Positions 1-15,564 of a stretch of 20,461 nucleotides of DNA are shown here, in pieces. The first letter of the stretch is position 1. The number at the start of each line of letters is the position of its first letter. Location: assembly GCA_001584585.1 (NCBI GenBank), contig LSYV01000024.1, positions 1,306,540 through 1,327,000 of the forward strand, in the 5' to 3' direction. The notes under the pieces were generated by a model. That model did not search any database and was not told the DNA's origin. It was given only the letters and a program-made list of their open reading frames with translations. The position numbers were made by a program, and so were the translations under genes. Source of the DNA: Gonium pectorale. Lineage: Eukaryota > Chlorophyta > Chlorophyceae > Chlamydomonadales > Volvocaceae.

Positions 1-16
1 CCCGCGCCCCGCCCTG

Positions 17-178
17 CCCCGCCCCACCTCGTCCGTCGTGCCCCCGCCTCCACTCCCGCGCCCCACCCTCGCCCCGCCCCACCTCGTCGTCCGAGCCCCC
101 CGCCCGGGCACCCCCCGCCCCGCCTGGCCCCGCCCCACCTCGTCGTCGAGCCCCCCGCCCGGGCACCCCCCGCCCCAC

Positions 179-180
<2 letters not shown>
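17..180. repeat. GC-rich tandem repeat carrying copies of a 5' splice site
   Basis: The left edge is a C-rich imperfect tandem repeat. The core CGCCCCACCTCGT starts at about 20, 75, 131 and 171, giving spacings of 55, 56 and 40 bp. The 131 copy closely repeats the 75 copy, including the following run GAGCCCCCCGCCCGGGCACC. On the minus strand the core reads ACGAG|GTGGGGCG, which is the exon 10/intron junction of the CDPK gene; the 171 copy is the junction used in the gene model. The repeat therefore seems to have grown from, or into, the exon border. No stop codon is apparent in the exon 10 frame toward the window edge, so read-through cannot be ruled out. Confidence 0.75.
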
Positions 181-5449
<5,269 letters not shown>

Positions 5450-8276
5450 GCCGCAGCCCTGAGGAGGTGTAACTGAAGCACTGTCGCTCCTTCCACCAGA
5501 CTCACGAGAAGCCTGTGTAGGTCGAAATGCAAGAGCTTGGGGTCAAGGCGAGAAGTCAATCGCTGTTGTGTGTAGCCTCGGCCGCGCGCTAGCAAGCGCT
5601 GGCCGCGACATACATGCTGCATCGAGACTGTAGCTGAGCATCACGCATATAGCTGCTAGGGCTTCATGAAACGTGAATAGGAGTTCCGCAAGCCCCGCAT
5701 GTAAGACCTGTATAGAGCTCCTGCTTCCCGTAACGGCCCATAACTCACAGCCCTGTGCTATGATATGCTCCAGCTCCGGTTGTTTTGGGCTTCTCCCTCT
5801 GGTCCACAGGCTGGGCGCTGAACCGCGCCGTTGGATGCCGGTTTTTCCTACACTACAATAGCTTCATATTCATACTGTGCTCTCAAGAAATACACGAAGC
5901 GATGAGGGCGTGGAGGTGAAGGAATAAATTTCAGCGCCTGTTCCGAGGTGGAATATATCACATGCAGGGAAGGTCGCGTCCTAGGAACGATGGGATACAT
6001 ATGAGGCATATGGTGCGGCTGCGGCGAACGGCATCACCGGAGTGCGTGGAGTACGATGGTCGTCATGAAGAGCCCACCCGGATGCGCACACATCTTTTAA
6101 TGTGGTTACATGTATTGAATATACGGATTCAACTGCTATACGCTAGCATGAGTGTAAGGTGCAGGCGAAGGAAGTGGCGAAGCATGCTGCGCTTGGCGCG
6201 GCTCTCCTGGTGATCTATGACTTGTTACTTATACCGAACTGAATGGACAACTTGAATAGTAGGGAAACGCCCTGCAACGGGGGAAGACCCTTGTTGCCCA
6301 TGGCCCATCATCCCACGCAGCCCACTATTCAGCGCATAGTGGTCGATGCCCCGGCGCATATTTTTGGCACGCGGGTGCAAGCACATGAGCTTCAAATCTT
6401 CCTGCTGTTTCTCAGGTTGCGCCAGCCGGCGCAGATACCGCAGTAGAGCACCCACATTCCGACCCTACTGTGCCGAGGAGCTGTGTCGCCTGAAGCTGAA
6501 AGATCTGAATCATTGCCAGTTGTGAAGGCAGCAGCACAGGCAGTGCTGAGCATATTATCGGCACCATTATGAACGGCGTGGCTGCGACCCGCGGGTCGGC
6601 TGGCTTTGTCGGCTTTGAATTGCTCTGCAATCCGCCGCAATTGACACGGTAAGGGGCAGCGAGTTGATGTATCTGGCGGTACCAATAACTTTGGTGCGCA
6701 ACTGCGGGCGCATGTTCGACGGACGGTTGGCCCGCATTGCCGGACGATCAGACTTGGGCAACCAGTGCAACGGGAAAGCTGGAGTACGGTACTGGCAGGA
6801 GCGGGAGCCTGCTGCGAGCTGCGGGAGTAGGGTGGATGTGAGGCGAAGCCGTGTCAAGGTGGCAAGAGCTGCCCAAGCGTGCCGTAATGGGTCTACCCCC
6901 GAACCTGGCGCGCCGTGCGCCTGGTCAGTACGGGTGGCACAGCCGGAGGGCGGTGGGCCTGATCGACGGTTGGCATGGGCATATCCCGTTCAACGCACAG
7001 GTACAAGGTGGACCCGTGGGCCAGCGGGGCCATTCCTGACCTCGAATAGGGAAGTTTAAGCCGCGCGCATACCGTAAGAACGGGTCCTCTTCCTGCTGCG
7101 GGGTCCCCAGTAGCGCACTCCATGCTTCCGAAGAGCCAACGCTGCGCATCCCCTTTCATATATTACCGACTGACCGATGGGACAACCGGCACCGAGGGCA
7201 CACCACACGGACCAAGACTGCCATCGTGCTCAGGCGCGCAGTATGCTTGTACCATGCCTGCCTTTGGTGCGCTGTTGCGTATGTACGCCACCCTCGTGCC
7301 CAGCTGAGGTGGAATGCAGGCAGGCCAGTAATACGGTAACTCACCACAAGCCCCACCGTCGTTCATACCCGCGGCACGCACAACGCTCGAGCTCGTGCTG
7401 GCGCGCGGCCCTGCGATTGCCTGGAGCTGCTTAAGTGCAGCGCGAGGCAACGAACCATGGACCCAGGGCGCCTGACGAGCCAGACAACACCATCGAGCTG
7501 AAGCAGGGTGCATTACCGGCTGCGGGTCCATCCGGCCCGGCTGCCAGTGCGCATGCGGCATGTCCGCCTCCGACCGGGGCCGCGCGCCTGTGAACAGGGA
7601 GTCCGCCCAAACTACAGTACAGGGCCACATGCCAATGCATTAGCATGTTACGAACGGCAGATGAAGCCGTGAGCGCACTGGGCCATGGACCACGCTCGCT
7701 GCCGCCCCCGAAGTCACGATGTATCTTGAAAGATCTGCAGCGTGCCTGCCAGCGTGCCAGCAGCCCCACACGCACCCTCGCAACGCCGTACCCGCCTTGT
7801 CCCGTTTCCACATATTCCGTTGTTCCGGGGTCGTCGTGGTGACTGCGCCAGTCGCCCCCACACCCCGTACGCCTCCTTCACAGCACGGCGTTTCGTTCAT
7901 CTCGGCTCTCCAACCACGGGCGCAACGGACGGGAGGCCTGTACCCCTGCAGCAGAGCCATCCGTTGGAAGTCCAGAAGATGACACCCCAGCAGGGCGAAG
8001 CACAGTACGGTAGGTGCAAGAATGTCTGGATGCTACAGAGCTTCAGGCGCCCACCACTCCTCCCCTGTTTCATTCGAACTGTCTGGTCACAACCGTAGCC
8101 CCAAACATGCCATGTACCGACCCAAAAGCATCAACGCAACCACTTCGTTGCAGCACCCGATAAGAGCCCACTTGCATCGCTGCACTGTACTTTACTGCAT
8201 CCGAATGCTGGGACAGGGAGTTCTCGGCCCCCTGCTATACGAGCGATACCAGACTATGCCGAATATACAGGCTCCG
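5450..8276. other. Gene-poor interval between the CDPK 5' end and the MYND gene 3' end
   Basis: I see no supportable gene, RNA gene or repeat array in these 2.8 kb. By eye the base composition is less GC-rich than in the flanking exons, and the short open frames lack the C/G-ending codon bias of the neighbouring genes. The interval should hold the CDPK promoter and 5' leader at the low-numbered end and the 3' UTR of the MYND gene at the other. No TGTAA poly(A) signal (TTACA on the plus strand) was seen close to the MYND stop; the nearest noticed is around 6107, probably too far away. Confidence 0.6.
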
Positions 8277-11200
8277 TCACGCCCCGCCGCCCCGCATGCG
8301 CCCGCACGCCTCCTTGTGCCCCTCCCGCCAGTGCTCCAGCTGGCAAGGTCGGCAGCAGTAGCCCACCGCGCCGCATCCCGCGCACGCCTTGAGCGTCAGG
8401 TCCGCCTCGCTGTCGCCCTCCAGGTTGGCGCAGGCGGGGTTGGCGCACCGGGCGGGCAGCAGGCGGCGCGCCTCGACCGGCGGCGGCAGGGCGGAGGCGA
8501 GCGGCCAGGCCTCCCGGAGCGCCACTCGCAGCCCTTCATTGACTCTGCCGCCCCGCTCCAGGTACGACGCCAGGACCTCCGCATGTGCCGCGTCGTAGTG
8601 ATCCCCAAACGACCGGAGCTGGGTCGACGCCTCCCGCAGCAGCCCCGCCCGCCAGGGCAGTGGCGGCCGGGCGGGCGTGATATCGCCGGCGTCGGTGCTG
8701 CCCGCCGACCCTGCAGCTGCAGATGCCTCGCCAATGGCGGCTGCAGACGCCTGACCCATCGCCGCCCCCTCCGCCTGCTTCGCCGCTGCGGCCTCGTCTA
8801 GTGCGCTCTGCCCTTGGCGGGCTGTGCCCGTTCCAGACGCGGGCGGCACCGGTCCCGTGTAGATCACAGCGACAGCCCAGCAGCTGCGCACAAGGTCGCG
8901 CAGGTTGGGTCCCAGAGTGTCCTTGCGCGAGTCTGGTAGCAGCGGCACCAGCCGCAGGGCCGCGTCCAGCAGCGGCACCGCCCCCACCTCCCCCAGCAGC
9001 AGCGCCCGCCAGCCGCCGTCGTCTCCGCCGGCTGCCGCCTCGCTGCCGGTGACCGGCCCCGCCCCAGAACCGCTGACCACCGTTGCGCCGCAGTCTGTCT
9101 GGTGGGCGGGCGGGGAGCTCGCGGTCGTCCCGGGCTGGGAGGCGCAGCAGGCGGCCAGCAGCTGCAGCCAGTTGAGGATGGGCACGGGCACTCCACCGCT
9201 CAGCGCCTCTGACGGCTCCTCCGACAGGACAGCTCGCGCCAGCTCCGGCAGCCACTCGCAGGCAGCGCAGCAGAGCAGGCGGAGCAGCTGCTGCAACGCG
9301 GGCGAGATGCCCTCCCCGGGAGCCACAGGCGTCGCAACCATCAGCGGTGCGTCGTAAAGGATGTCTAAGACCGCTTGCAGGGAGCCCTGATGGCTGGTTC
9401 CTTCGGATGCCCATTCAGCCACGGTGGCCCGCACGCCGGCGGTCCGCAGCACCTTGCGCATCGTCGCCAGCAGCGCCGCCGCCTGGCGCGGCTCGCCGTA
9501 CGCCAGCAGCAGCGCCAGGTACGGCCATAAGCTGCGGTCACCATTGTGACCCAGCTCCCGCAACACGGCGGCCTCCGGGCCCTGCGGGTCCCGGCCGGCG
9601 CGGCGCATCAGGTGCTCCACGCAGCGCAGCAGGCCGCTGCCCAGCGCGGCAGCGACCTCGGGCGGCGGCTCGGGCGGCAGTGAAAACGTGCCTGTTGGGG
9701 TGTGGGAGTTACTCAGTCCGTGTGGTGTGGGCGGAGGGCAGCGAGGCAGGAACGGGGCCAGAGCTCAGAAGCATCTCTGAAGCTATACTACATGTACGAG
9801 ATATTCTCCGGGTAATGAAGCATGTTGGCAGGGTTTAAGTGGGTTGGAACCCACTCGCTGAAACCCGTGTCCGGTACCAGATTGGCTTCTTCCCCGGGCA
9901 TCTAGGAGTCTCTCATACAGTGCAATGTCGTATTCCTCAAACAAGTGCTGCAGTACATGTGGCTTGGCTCGGTCCTGCCTCTTGTCGTCCTGCCTCTGAA
10001 CCATCAAATGTTGTCTCGGCCCGATCCGACAGCCAAACGGACCCTTACCCTGGCCTGTTAGCAAGCGCCCCTCGGGCAGGTCGAGGATGCGGCCGAGCAG
10101 AGCCGGTTGACAGTCAGCCGTGGCGTACGGCAGGACGTCCGTGGCGATGGCCGTTGCAAGTCGCCACCAGCCCTCCGCCTCGGCCGCCCGCAGGCTGTCA
10201 CGTTCCGGCACTCCAGTGGGCTGAGGCACGAAGGGCCTGGAGTCCCCCAGAGCGCCAAGTGCTACTGCCAAGACGCCCTCCGCCGCCACGATGCGGCGCG
10301 GCCCCCGAGCCGCCAAACTGCCGCGGCCGTCGCCACCCTTGTCCGCTGCCGTCAGATCCCGCGCCGAGTCCACGGCCACCCAGCCGACACGCAGCATCAG
10401 CGCCAGGGCCGCCCGACGGCCCGGGGGCGCCGTCCCCGCCAGCCCCAGCACGCGGACCATGCCCCGGAGCTGCGTGGCTGCTCCCACGCTCATAGCCCGC
10501 GAGCCTGGTGCATGCTCCCTGCGCTCTGTGGGCGGCGCGGCGAGCAGCCCGGGCGGCATGCCGAGGGCGGGGCCGCCGTCCGCGTCGCACAGCACCGCCA
10601 GGCCGAGGCACAGCGCCGCGTGCCGTGCGCAGCGACCCGACGCCACGGCATGCAGGCGGGCAGCTAGCTGTCCGCCTGCACCGTCGTCAGCGCCGTGGAC
10701 ACGGCACCACTTCTGCAGGTCCATAACCGTGATTTGCGCAGAGTTGGCGCAGAAGGCCGCTGTCTCCAGCAACCCAGATGCCAGACGAGCACCCTTCCAG
10801 TGCGCCCGGAGCAGCAGCAGCGCCCGCCCCGCATGCTCCAGCGCCTGGCTGCCCTCCAGCGCGGCCGCCAGCTCATCCCGCAGCTCAAAGGCCTCGGGCG
10901 CTTGCGAGGCCAGGCAAGCTTTTGAGATGAGGGTGTACACGAGCTCAAGCAGAACCGCTGCGTAACCGACCGCTGATGGCGGCAGCTCCCCCTGCCCCTC
11001 CGCTGCCGTAGTTATGGCCTCAGCTGCCTCTGGCGACCCCGCCAGCGCTGCCAGCTGGCGACCAGCGGCCTGCAGCGTGTCCCCGCGGAGGAGCGCGAGC
11101 AGGAGGCCCGTCTTCAGGCCCTGGGGCATCAGGAGGTATGTTACGCTCAGCGCCGCTTTGAATGCGATCTCGCAGCACAGCTGTGGTCTGACGCCCTCGC

Positions 11201-11561
11201 CGCTGAGCTCGTGTGGCGACAGGCGCAGCGATGCAGCCAGGAGGCACAGCAGCGGAAGGCAAGCGGGGCCGGACGCCGCCTGGTGCAGCAGCTTCAAGTC
11301 GGGGCGTAGGTAACTTTTCGCATATATCATCACGGTACTCAGCAGCTGCGAGATTGCCCGGAGCTCGCTGGTGCGCAGGCGCGCCAGGGCGGAGCCACGG
11401 TCAATGCCATGCTGACCTGGCGTCGCAGGCTCGGTAAATTGTGGCTCGGACAGGCGCTCCAGTGCGTTTTTAAGTTCAGCAGGGAGTCCGTCGGGGACAG
11501 TGAGGCCAATCCTGCCAGTTGGCCTGCCGCCGCGATCAGCGCGAGCGCGCCAAATTGACAT
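8277..11561 (-). CDS. MYND-type zinc-finger protein, two exons, about 975 aa
   Basis: Exon 1 is 11561-10049 and exon 2 is 9691-8277, with TGA at 8279-8277. The donor CAGG|GTAAGG and acceptor CCAACAG|GCACG share a phase-1 Gly codon, giving LLTGQ|GTFSLPPEPP across the join. An in-frame TAA lies 36 nt upstream of the ATG at 11561, which supports that start; a GTG at 11588 and an unseen upstream exon remain possible. Most of the protein is Leu/Ala-rich and probably helical. A low-complexity Ala/Gly/Ser stretch is encoded near 8690-8800. The C-terminus holds the finger at about residues 920-967: CANPAC, CAGC, YCCRPC, then HWREGHKEAC, followed by eight residues. MYND fingers bind short proline-rich peptides. 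In volvocine algae this finger commonly ends large proteins of unknown function, and no SET or other catalytic domain is visible here. Function is therefore unknown, with protein interaction the best guess. Confidence 0.9.
9838..9855. repeat. Near-perfect palindrome in the MYND gene intron
   Basis: AGTGGGTT and AACCCACT form an 8-bp inverted repeat separated by only two bases, inside the 357-bp intron 10048-9692. No terminator role is expected in a nuclear gene. It may be a chance hairpin or part of an old insertion. Confidence 0.6.
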
Positions 11562-12337
11562 CGGGCGACGTCGGGTTGCCGCTGACACGACACATTACAC
11601 GGCTTCGGCATGTCCCATGACGACTTTTGGCTTGCGAGTTCCCCAATCTTGATATGATTTTAAATGCGTGTATACCCACAGCAGTTCCGCCAAGGAAATT
11701 CAATCAATAGTTGAAATGAGCTAAGGCCAAAAGTTGACCTTGGAATCAAGGTCTGTCCAGGAGCCTGCTGTGTAGTACGCCGTACCCCACGCGGCCGCAA
11801 CCGTCACCGACCGAACCAAATTGCGACAGTCGTTCCGGCGCCTGCAATGCAGCGACGCTCGACGGAACCTTAATTCGCCCAGTTTCTGGTTGAGCCGGCA
11901 AAACACGTAAGCCAAGTAGTCACGTAGGCACGTAGTCAAGTAGTCATGCAGACTTCTCTTCTTTCATCCGGAGGCTTTGGCGTAGCTAGGGGAGGGGAGG
12001 GTGGCTGCTGTGTGGGCTGCCGTGACGGCCGTGGGTCCGTCCGAACCGGCTAGCGTTCGCGTGCCAGCCTCCGCAAGCTCAAAAGCACTCAGTGAGCCAG
12101 TGTACCACCAGTCAGCTGCCCCGTGCCTAGAGCCCCAGCGCCGCACTTATGATGAATAAGTTGCGTTTTGTCGGCGAACAGGGATAATGTAATTATGAGG
12201 TGACCGTTGTGAAACAACCCCCAACGAACATTCCGAAATGGGTCACGCCATGGTTGCATCCTGGGGCTTCATGCAGTAATCTTAGAGCCTTGGTCAGCGT
12301 TTTCCTCCTGGTTGCTAAGTATACGTGAAAGAGCACC
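11562..12337. promoter_or_regulatory. Divergent intergenic region, presumed two-way promoter
   Basis: These 776 bp separate the start of the minus-strand MYND gene from the start of the plus-strand membrane-protein gene, so both promoters should lie here unless there are unseen leader exons. An AT-rich stretch at 11657-11665 (ATTTTAAAT on plus) lies about 96 bp before the MYND start codon and is a weak TATA-like candidate. A short tandem repeat at 11905-11945 is listed separately. No coding sequence is supported. Confidence 0.45.
11905..11945. repeat. 8-bp tandem repeat in the divergent promoter region
   Basis: Four contiguous 8-mers at 11914-11945 read AAGTAGTC, ACGTAGGC, ACGTAGTC and AAGTAGTC. 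A fifth related copy, ACGTAAGC, starts at 11905. Several contain an ACGT core, which is the centre of many plant and algal bZIP sites. The array is about 345 bp upstream of one start codon and 390 bp upstream of the other. A regulatory role is inference. Confidence 0.6.
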
Positions 12338-15052
12338 ATGCGTGCGGTGCACCCACAGCCTCGCGCTTTCAGCACACGTCCCAGAGTCGCGTGTACTATC
12401 AACGAGGCGAGATATCCTATTCGCCTAAGCGGTGTAGGGTATGCGCGCCGTCGAGTGGTCAGTAGCGCTGGAGCGGAGGAGTCATGGCCCGCACCGGCAA
12501 CCTACAAGTTATGGCCAACAGACATGTAGGTAACAATCCGCCTTCACAGCTGCTTCTTAGGCTGTGCCGCTGCTGAGGCGCAGGCCTAGGTCGGCCGCTC
12601 TGCTGTACCGCTCGGCACATGCGGGCCTACCCCCACGCCCTGCAGATCCATTCCCGGCGGGCTCTACAACGCAATCCAGGCATCGGAGCTGCTGGTAAGG
12701 AGGGGCAAGCATAGTGTGGAATCATCACGGTTGTACCTGTCAGGCTGCCGCTTCTCGGAGAAGCCCCGGAACATTCCCCCTCTCCCCCGCTTGGCCAGCT
12801 GATCGCCGGCCCGCGAACCCCCCACCCGCCTTGTCGGCAGTTCTACGGCGCGCTGATCGACGCTGGCTGGAGCGGCGACTGGAGCCGCATCGGCGTCCTG
12901 ACCACAGGTGCGGTGGAACGCCGATAGCATGCGAGCAGTGCGCCCCCTCTGGCCCCCCGTATGACCGCACGACCGAGTGGCGTCGGTCCTTGGGGCTGGG
13001 ACTCGGTACGGGGAGGCGCGTGGACAGCCTAGTTCGGCGAGTGCTGGCTGGGGGCAACGCGCTTAGTGCAAGCGAGGGGTGTGTGCACGGCGTATCGCGG
13101 TAGGAGACCCGTGATCGAACCGGAAAGCCGCCGCCGCTCGCGTGCGGTGGGGCAGGCCTGCATACGGGCGCGCGCCCCGCAGCAGGCGCGCGCCCCAATG
13201 TGCATATTGCGACCCGGTTGCACCTTGGGTGCCAACTGCCAAGCGCGCCGGGGCGGCCCCGACGGCGTGGCCTGGGGGTTGGGAGGCCGTGTTGTGGGCG
13301 GCCGAAGCCGTCCGGAGGGAGCCGTGCCTGGCGCCCTGGCCCCTCCATGTTGAACACCGCCGATCGGGCGCAGCGAGTGGTCCTTCTCACCCTTGTACCG
13401 TTTGCACCATGCACTAGCGCTGATGCCTTTCATCTACCGCACCCGCGCCCCCTCAGACAGCATGAGCTGATCGCGTAGGGAGTGCGTGAATTTTGATGTC
13501 ATGTACCCACACGTCTTGCTGAACCTTGTGCTGAATACGCGAGTGCAATAACTTAACCCCCTTCGAAACCCTCGCGGTCCACGTGAAATAAACACACCGT
13601 GGTCCACGTACAGACCAGGAACTGGTCGCTCAGCAGGTGGTGTTTTTCATCGTGGCGGCCCACTCCGTGGTGGCGGCCCTCGCCGTGCGGCTGGCGCTGC
13701 AAGAGGGCTTCCCGCCGCTGCAGGCGGGCGTGCGGGTGCGTGCCGGGTTGCTGGGGGTCGTGGTGGTGGTGGTAGGTTGGGGGTAAGGCGCATTCCAGGT
13801 GTGCCACGACTGAAGTCGCGGGTTGTAAATGCGTGACAGCGCGATCAAAACATTTTTGCAAAAGGCAAGAAAAAACATCCGTGCCGGCAGCCCATGGACC
13901 CTCAGCCCGTCGTATGTGTGCGTTTGTGGCGGGCGCGGGGAGGGGGAGGGAGGGGCGCACTTTTGGTGGCTGCGGGCGGGGCATGGCGCGTTTGCACGCG
14001 CCAATGCTATTGCCTTGCCTGTGTACCAGCAAACGAAGTGTGAGCTGCTCAGCTGCAGCTCCGGGGGCAGCGGCCCCCGCGGGCCCCGCTGGCGATGATG
14101 CACCTTCCGCCGGGCTGTGATCGGACGTGTGGTGGGGTTGCCACCTAGACCCGAGCAACGTAAGCAATTTGAAAGCGTGACTCCGAGCAGACCCGTACAG
14201 CTTCTTTGCCTCAGGGGAGCTTCTCCCGTGCATGGCTTTCAGCCGAGCGTTACACCCAAAAGGCGTCACCCGAGACGTGTTTGTTGTATTGTACGCGTGT
14301 GCAAGGACGGGCCCAAGAGGACCGCACCTCAGCACTCAGCACTGTATCCTCGCTGGACGCATGCCGATCATACCAGGGACCTCTTTGCTCACGATCAGAT
14401 GTGCACACTGTACACGCACGCCCCATAGCGATTCTTTGGCAAGTATGACACATACGTACCACGAGCCCTCGCCTTCACCCCGCCCTAACCACGCGTTATG
14501 CAAATTGTCGAGTGTCTGGGGCGTTCCCCCACATTGTGCATCACCTATCCCACACCTCCTCACGTCCTGTGCTAGCTAACTGTTATCCCGGAGTGCGCCT
14601 CGGCACAACGCGGCGAGGCAGCATGCCAAAGCAGCGCACACGCCTTCCTATGGCGTCGCAGCACCCGGGCTCAGGGCTCTCGTCTCCTCAGCCCTTCCTC
14701 CGGGCCTACCTGCAATCGCCTGATCCTCTCTGGCAATGGACTAGCACGCGGTTGTTCCACCACATACGACCCCCGGCCCCACACACAAAAAAACGCCCAC
14801 GCGGTGTGGACCTCACGGCCCACGAGCCGCGCCCGCGCCTATTGCATAAAACATGACGATCCTACTCTGTATGCACCACGTGTGTTTGGCTCGGTCATGT
14901 CTTTCCTAGCTGCCAGCCTGTCAAGCTCTGTGTCACTCTGTACTCCACGGCTGTCCCTACTCCCACCCCACCGCTCGCAGGGCCTCCTGTTCGGCTCGCT
15001 AGGCCTGTACGACGTCTACCTCCGCGTCCAGCAGAAGAAGCAGAACCCATGA
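12338..15052 (+). CDS. Small putative organelle membrane protein of unknown function (exon model incomplete)
   Basis: Exons I can support are 12338-12525, 12646-12694, 12841-12907, 13637-13735 and 14981-15052 (stop TGA). The first three join in phase (2 nt + 1 nt, then phase 0), giving KLWPTDI-SIPGGLYNAIQ and then FYGALIDAGWSGDWSRIGV. The last two also join in phase 0. Exon 3 ends with one spare base while 13637 starts in phase 0, so a short exon of length 3n+2 is missing or one border is wrong. An in-frame TGA 12 nt before the ATG supports the start. The first ~45 residues are Arg/Ser/Ala-rich with few acidic residues, as in plastid or mitochondrial transit peptides. Exon 13637-13735 encodes a likely transmembrane helix (VVFFIVAAHSVVAALAVRLA). 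A second hydrophobic stretch, GLLFGSLGLYDVYLR, precedes a basic tail. The DAGWSGDWSRIG segment recalls an uncharacterised plant plastid membrane family, but this is from memory and unverified. Function unknown. Confidence 0.5.
13736..14980 (+). other. Long last intron of the plus-strand membrane-protein gene
   Basis: The 1,245-bp gap lies between donor GCGG|GTGCGT and acceptor CGCTCGCAG|GGC, with phase 0 on both sides. It begins with a G-rich, TGG-repeat-containing stretch (about 13736-13790) and has a quadruplex-type tract further in. No convincing exon was seen inside. The short open frames have no matching splice borders or codon bias. Confidence 0.5.
13931..13955 (+). other. G-quadruplex-type tract in an intron
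   Basis: Five runs of three to five guanines lie within 25 bp on the sense strand of the membrane-protein gene, so a quadruplex could form in the pre-mRNA. This is a pattern match only. Confidence 0.5.
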
Positions 15053-15564
15053 GGCCACCAGCCCTCCCTATGCAACGTTGCCAACCCGCCCAATCCAATT
15101 CGCATGCTCATCGGATGGCTGCTCGTCGCAGCGAGTGGTGTAGCAAACCGGCTTGGGCGGCGGCCGGACACCGTCGTTGCGCCCCCGCGCCCCCGGGAGT
15201 GACTGTGCGCGAGGGTGCACGGTTACGCGGGGTCGGCCGCTGTCGAGATCGCACCCCGGCTTGGCAGCTGCTGGCCACGTGGGGGAGCTATGGTGGTGCA
15301 GCGGCGTGCAGGACCGGCAACCGGGCCCTTGGGCGGATGCGCTCCGGCCAGTCCTGAGCCGTGGAGGGGGGCGGGGAACGCGCCGCAGCGGACGGGAAGG
15401 GCCCGTCCCCGACTGGTGGCGCCGCGTCCAGGTGGGTCGAGTGGGCGCGCGGGTCCGCGCTGCCTCCCTCCCCGCCTCCCTCGTCGCAGCCCTATGCGAC
15501 GGCCTCCTCAGTCTGCTGTGCAGTCCCCGCGCTTCCGGCCGCTGAGTGCGAGGCAGGGCGCTCG
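15053..15564. other. Convergent intergenic region with a small hairpin
   Basis: These 512 bp lie between the stop codons of two converging genes and must contain both 3' UTRs, possibly overlapping. An inverted repeat, GGACGGG (15390-15396) and CCCGTCC (15402-15408) with a 5-base loop, lies 157 bp beyond the stop of the minus-strand gene. No TGTAA signal was noticed on either strand. Open frames here are GC-driven and show no protein features. Confidence 0.5.

Noticed and set aside
5459..5505. 5' leader intron in the CDPK gene
   Set aside because: GTGAGT and CTCAG are present just before the start codon, but 47 bp is shorter than expected for this kind of genome and the feature does not change the protein.
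6664..7059. 131-codon plus-strand open frame in the gap after CDPK
   Set aside because: It lacks the GC-ending codon bias of real genes here and shows no domain, splice partner or other support.
8536..9414. 292-codon minus-strand open frame within the MYND gene
   Set aside because: It is an alternative frame of MYND exon 2, very Arg/Gly/Ala-rich. The exon 2 frame carries the zinc finger and fits the splice phase.
9839..10965. Plus-strand open frames of 186-224 codons
   Set aside because: They are antisense to MYND exon 1, with Pro/Arg/Ser-rich GC-driven composition and no domain.
13090..13135. tRNA-like B box (GGTTCGATCAC on the minus strand)
   Set aside because: The T-stem is imperfect, and no acceptor, D-arm or anticodon arm could be built around it.
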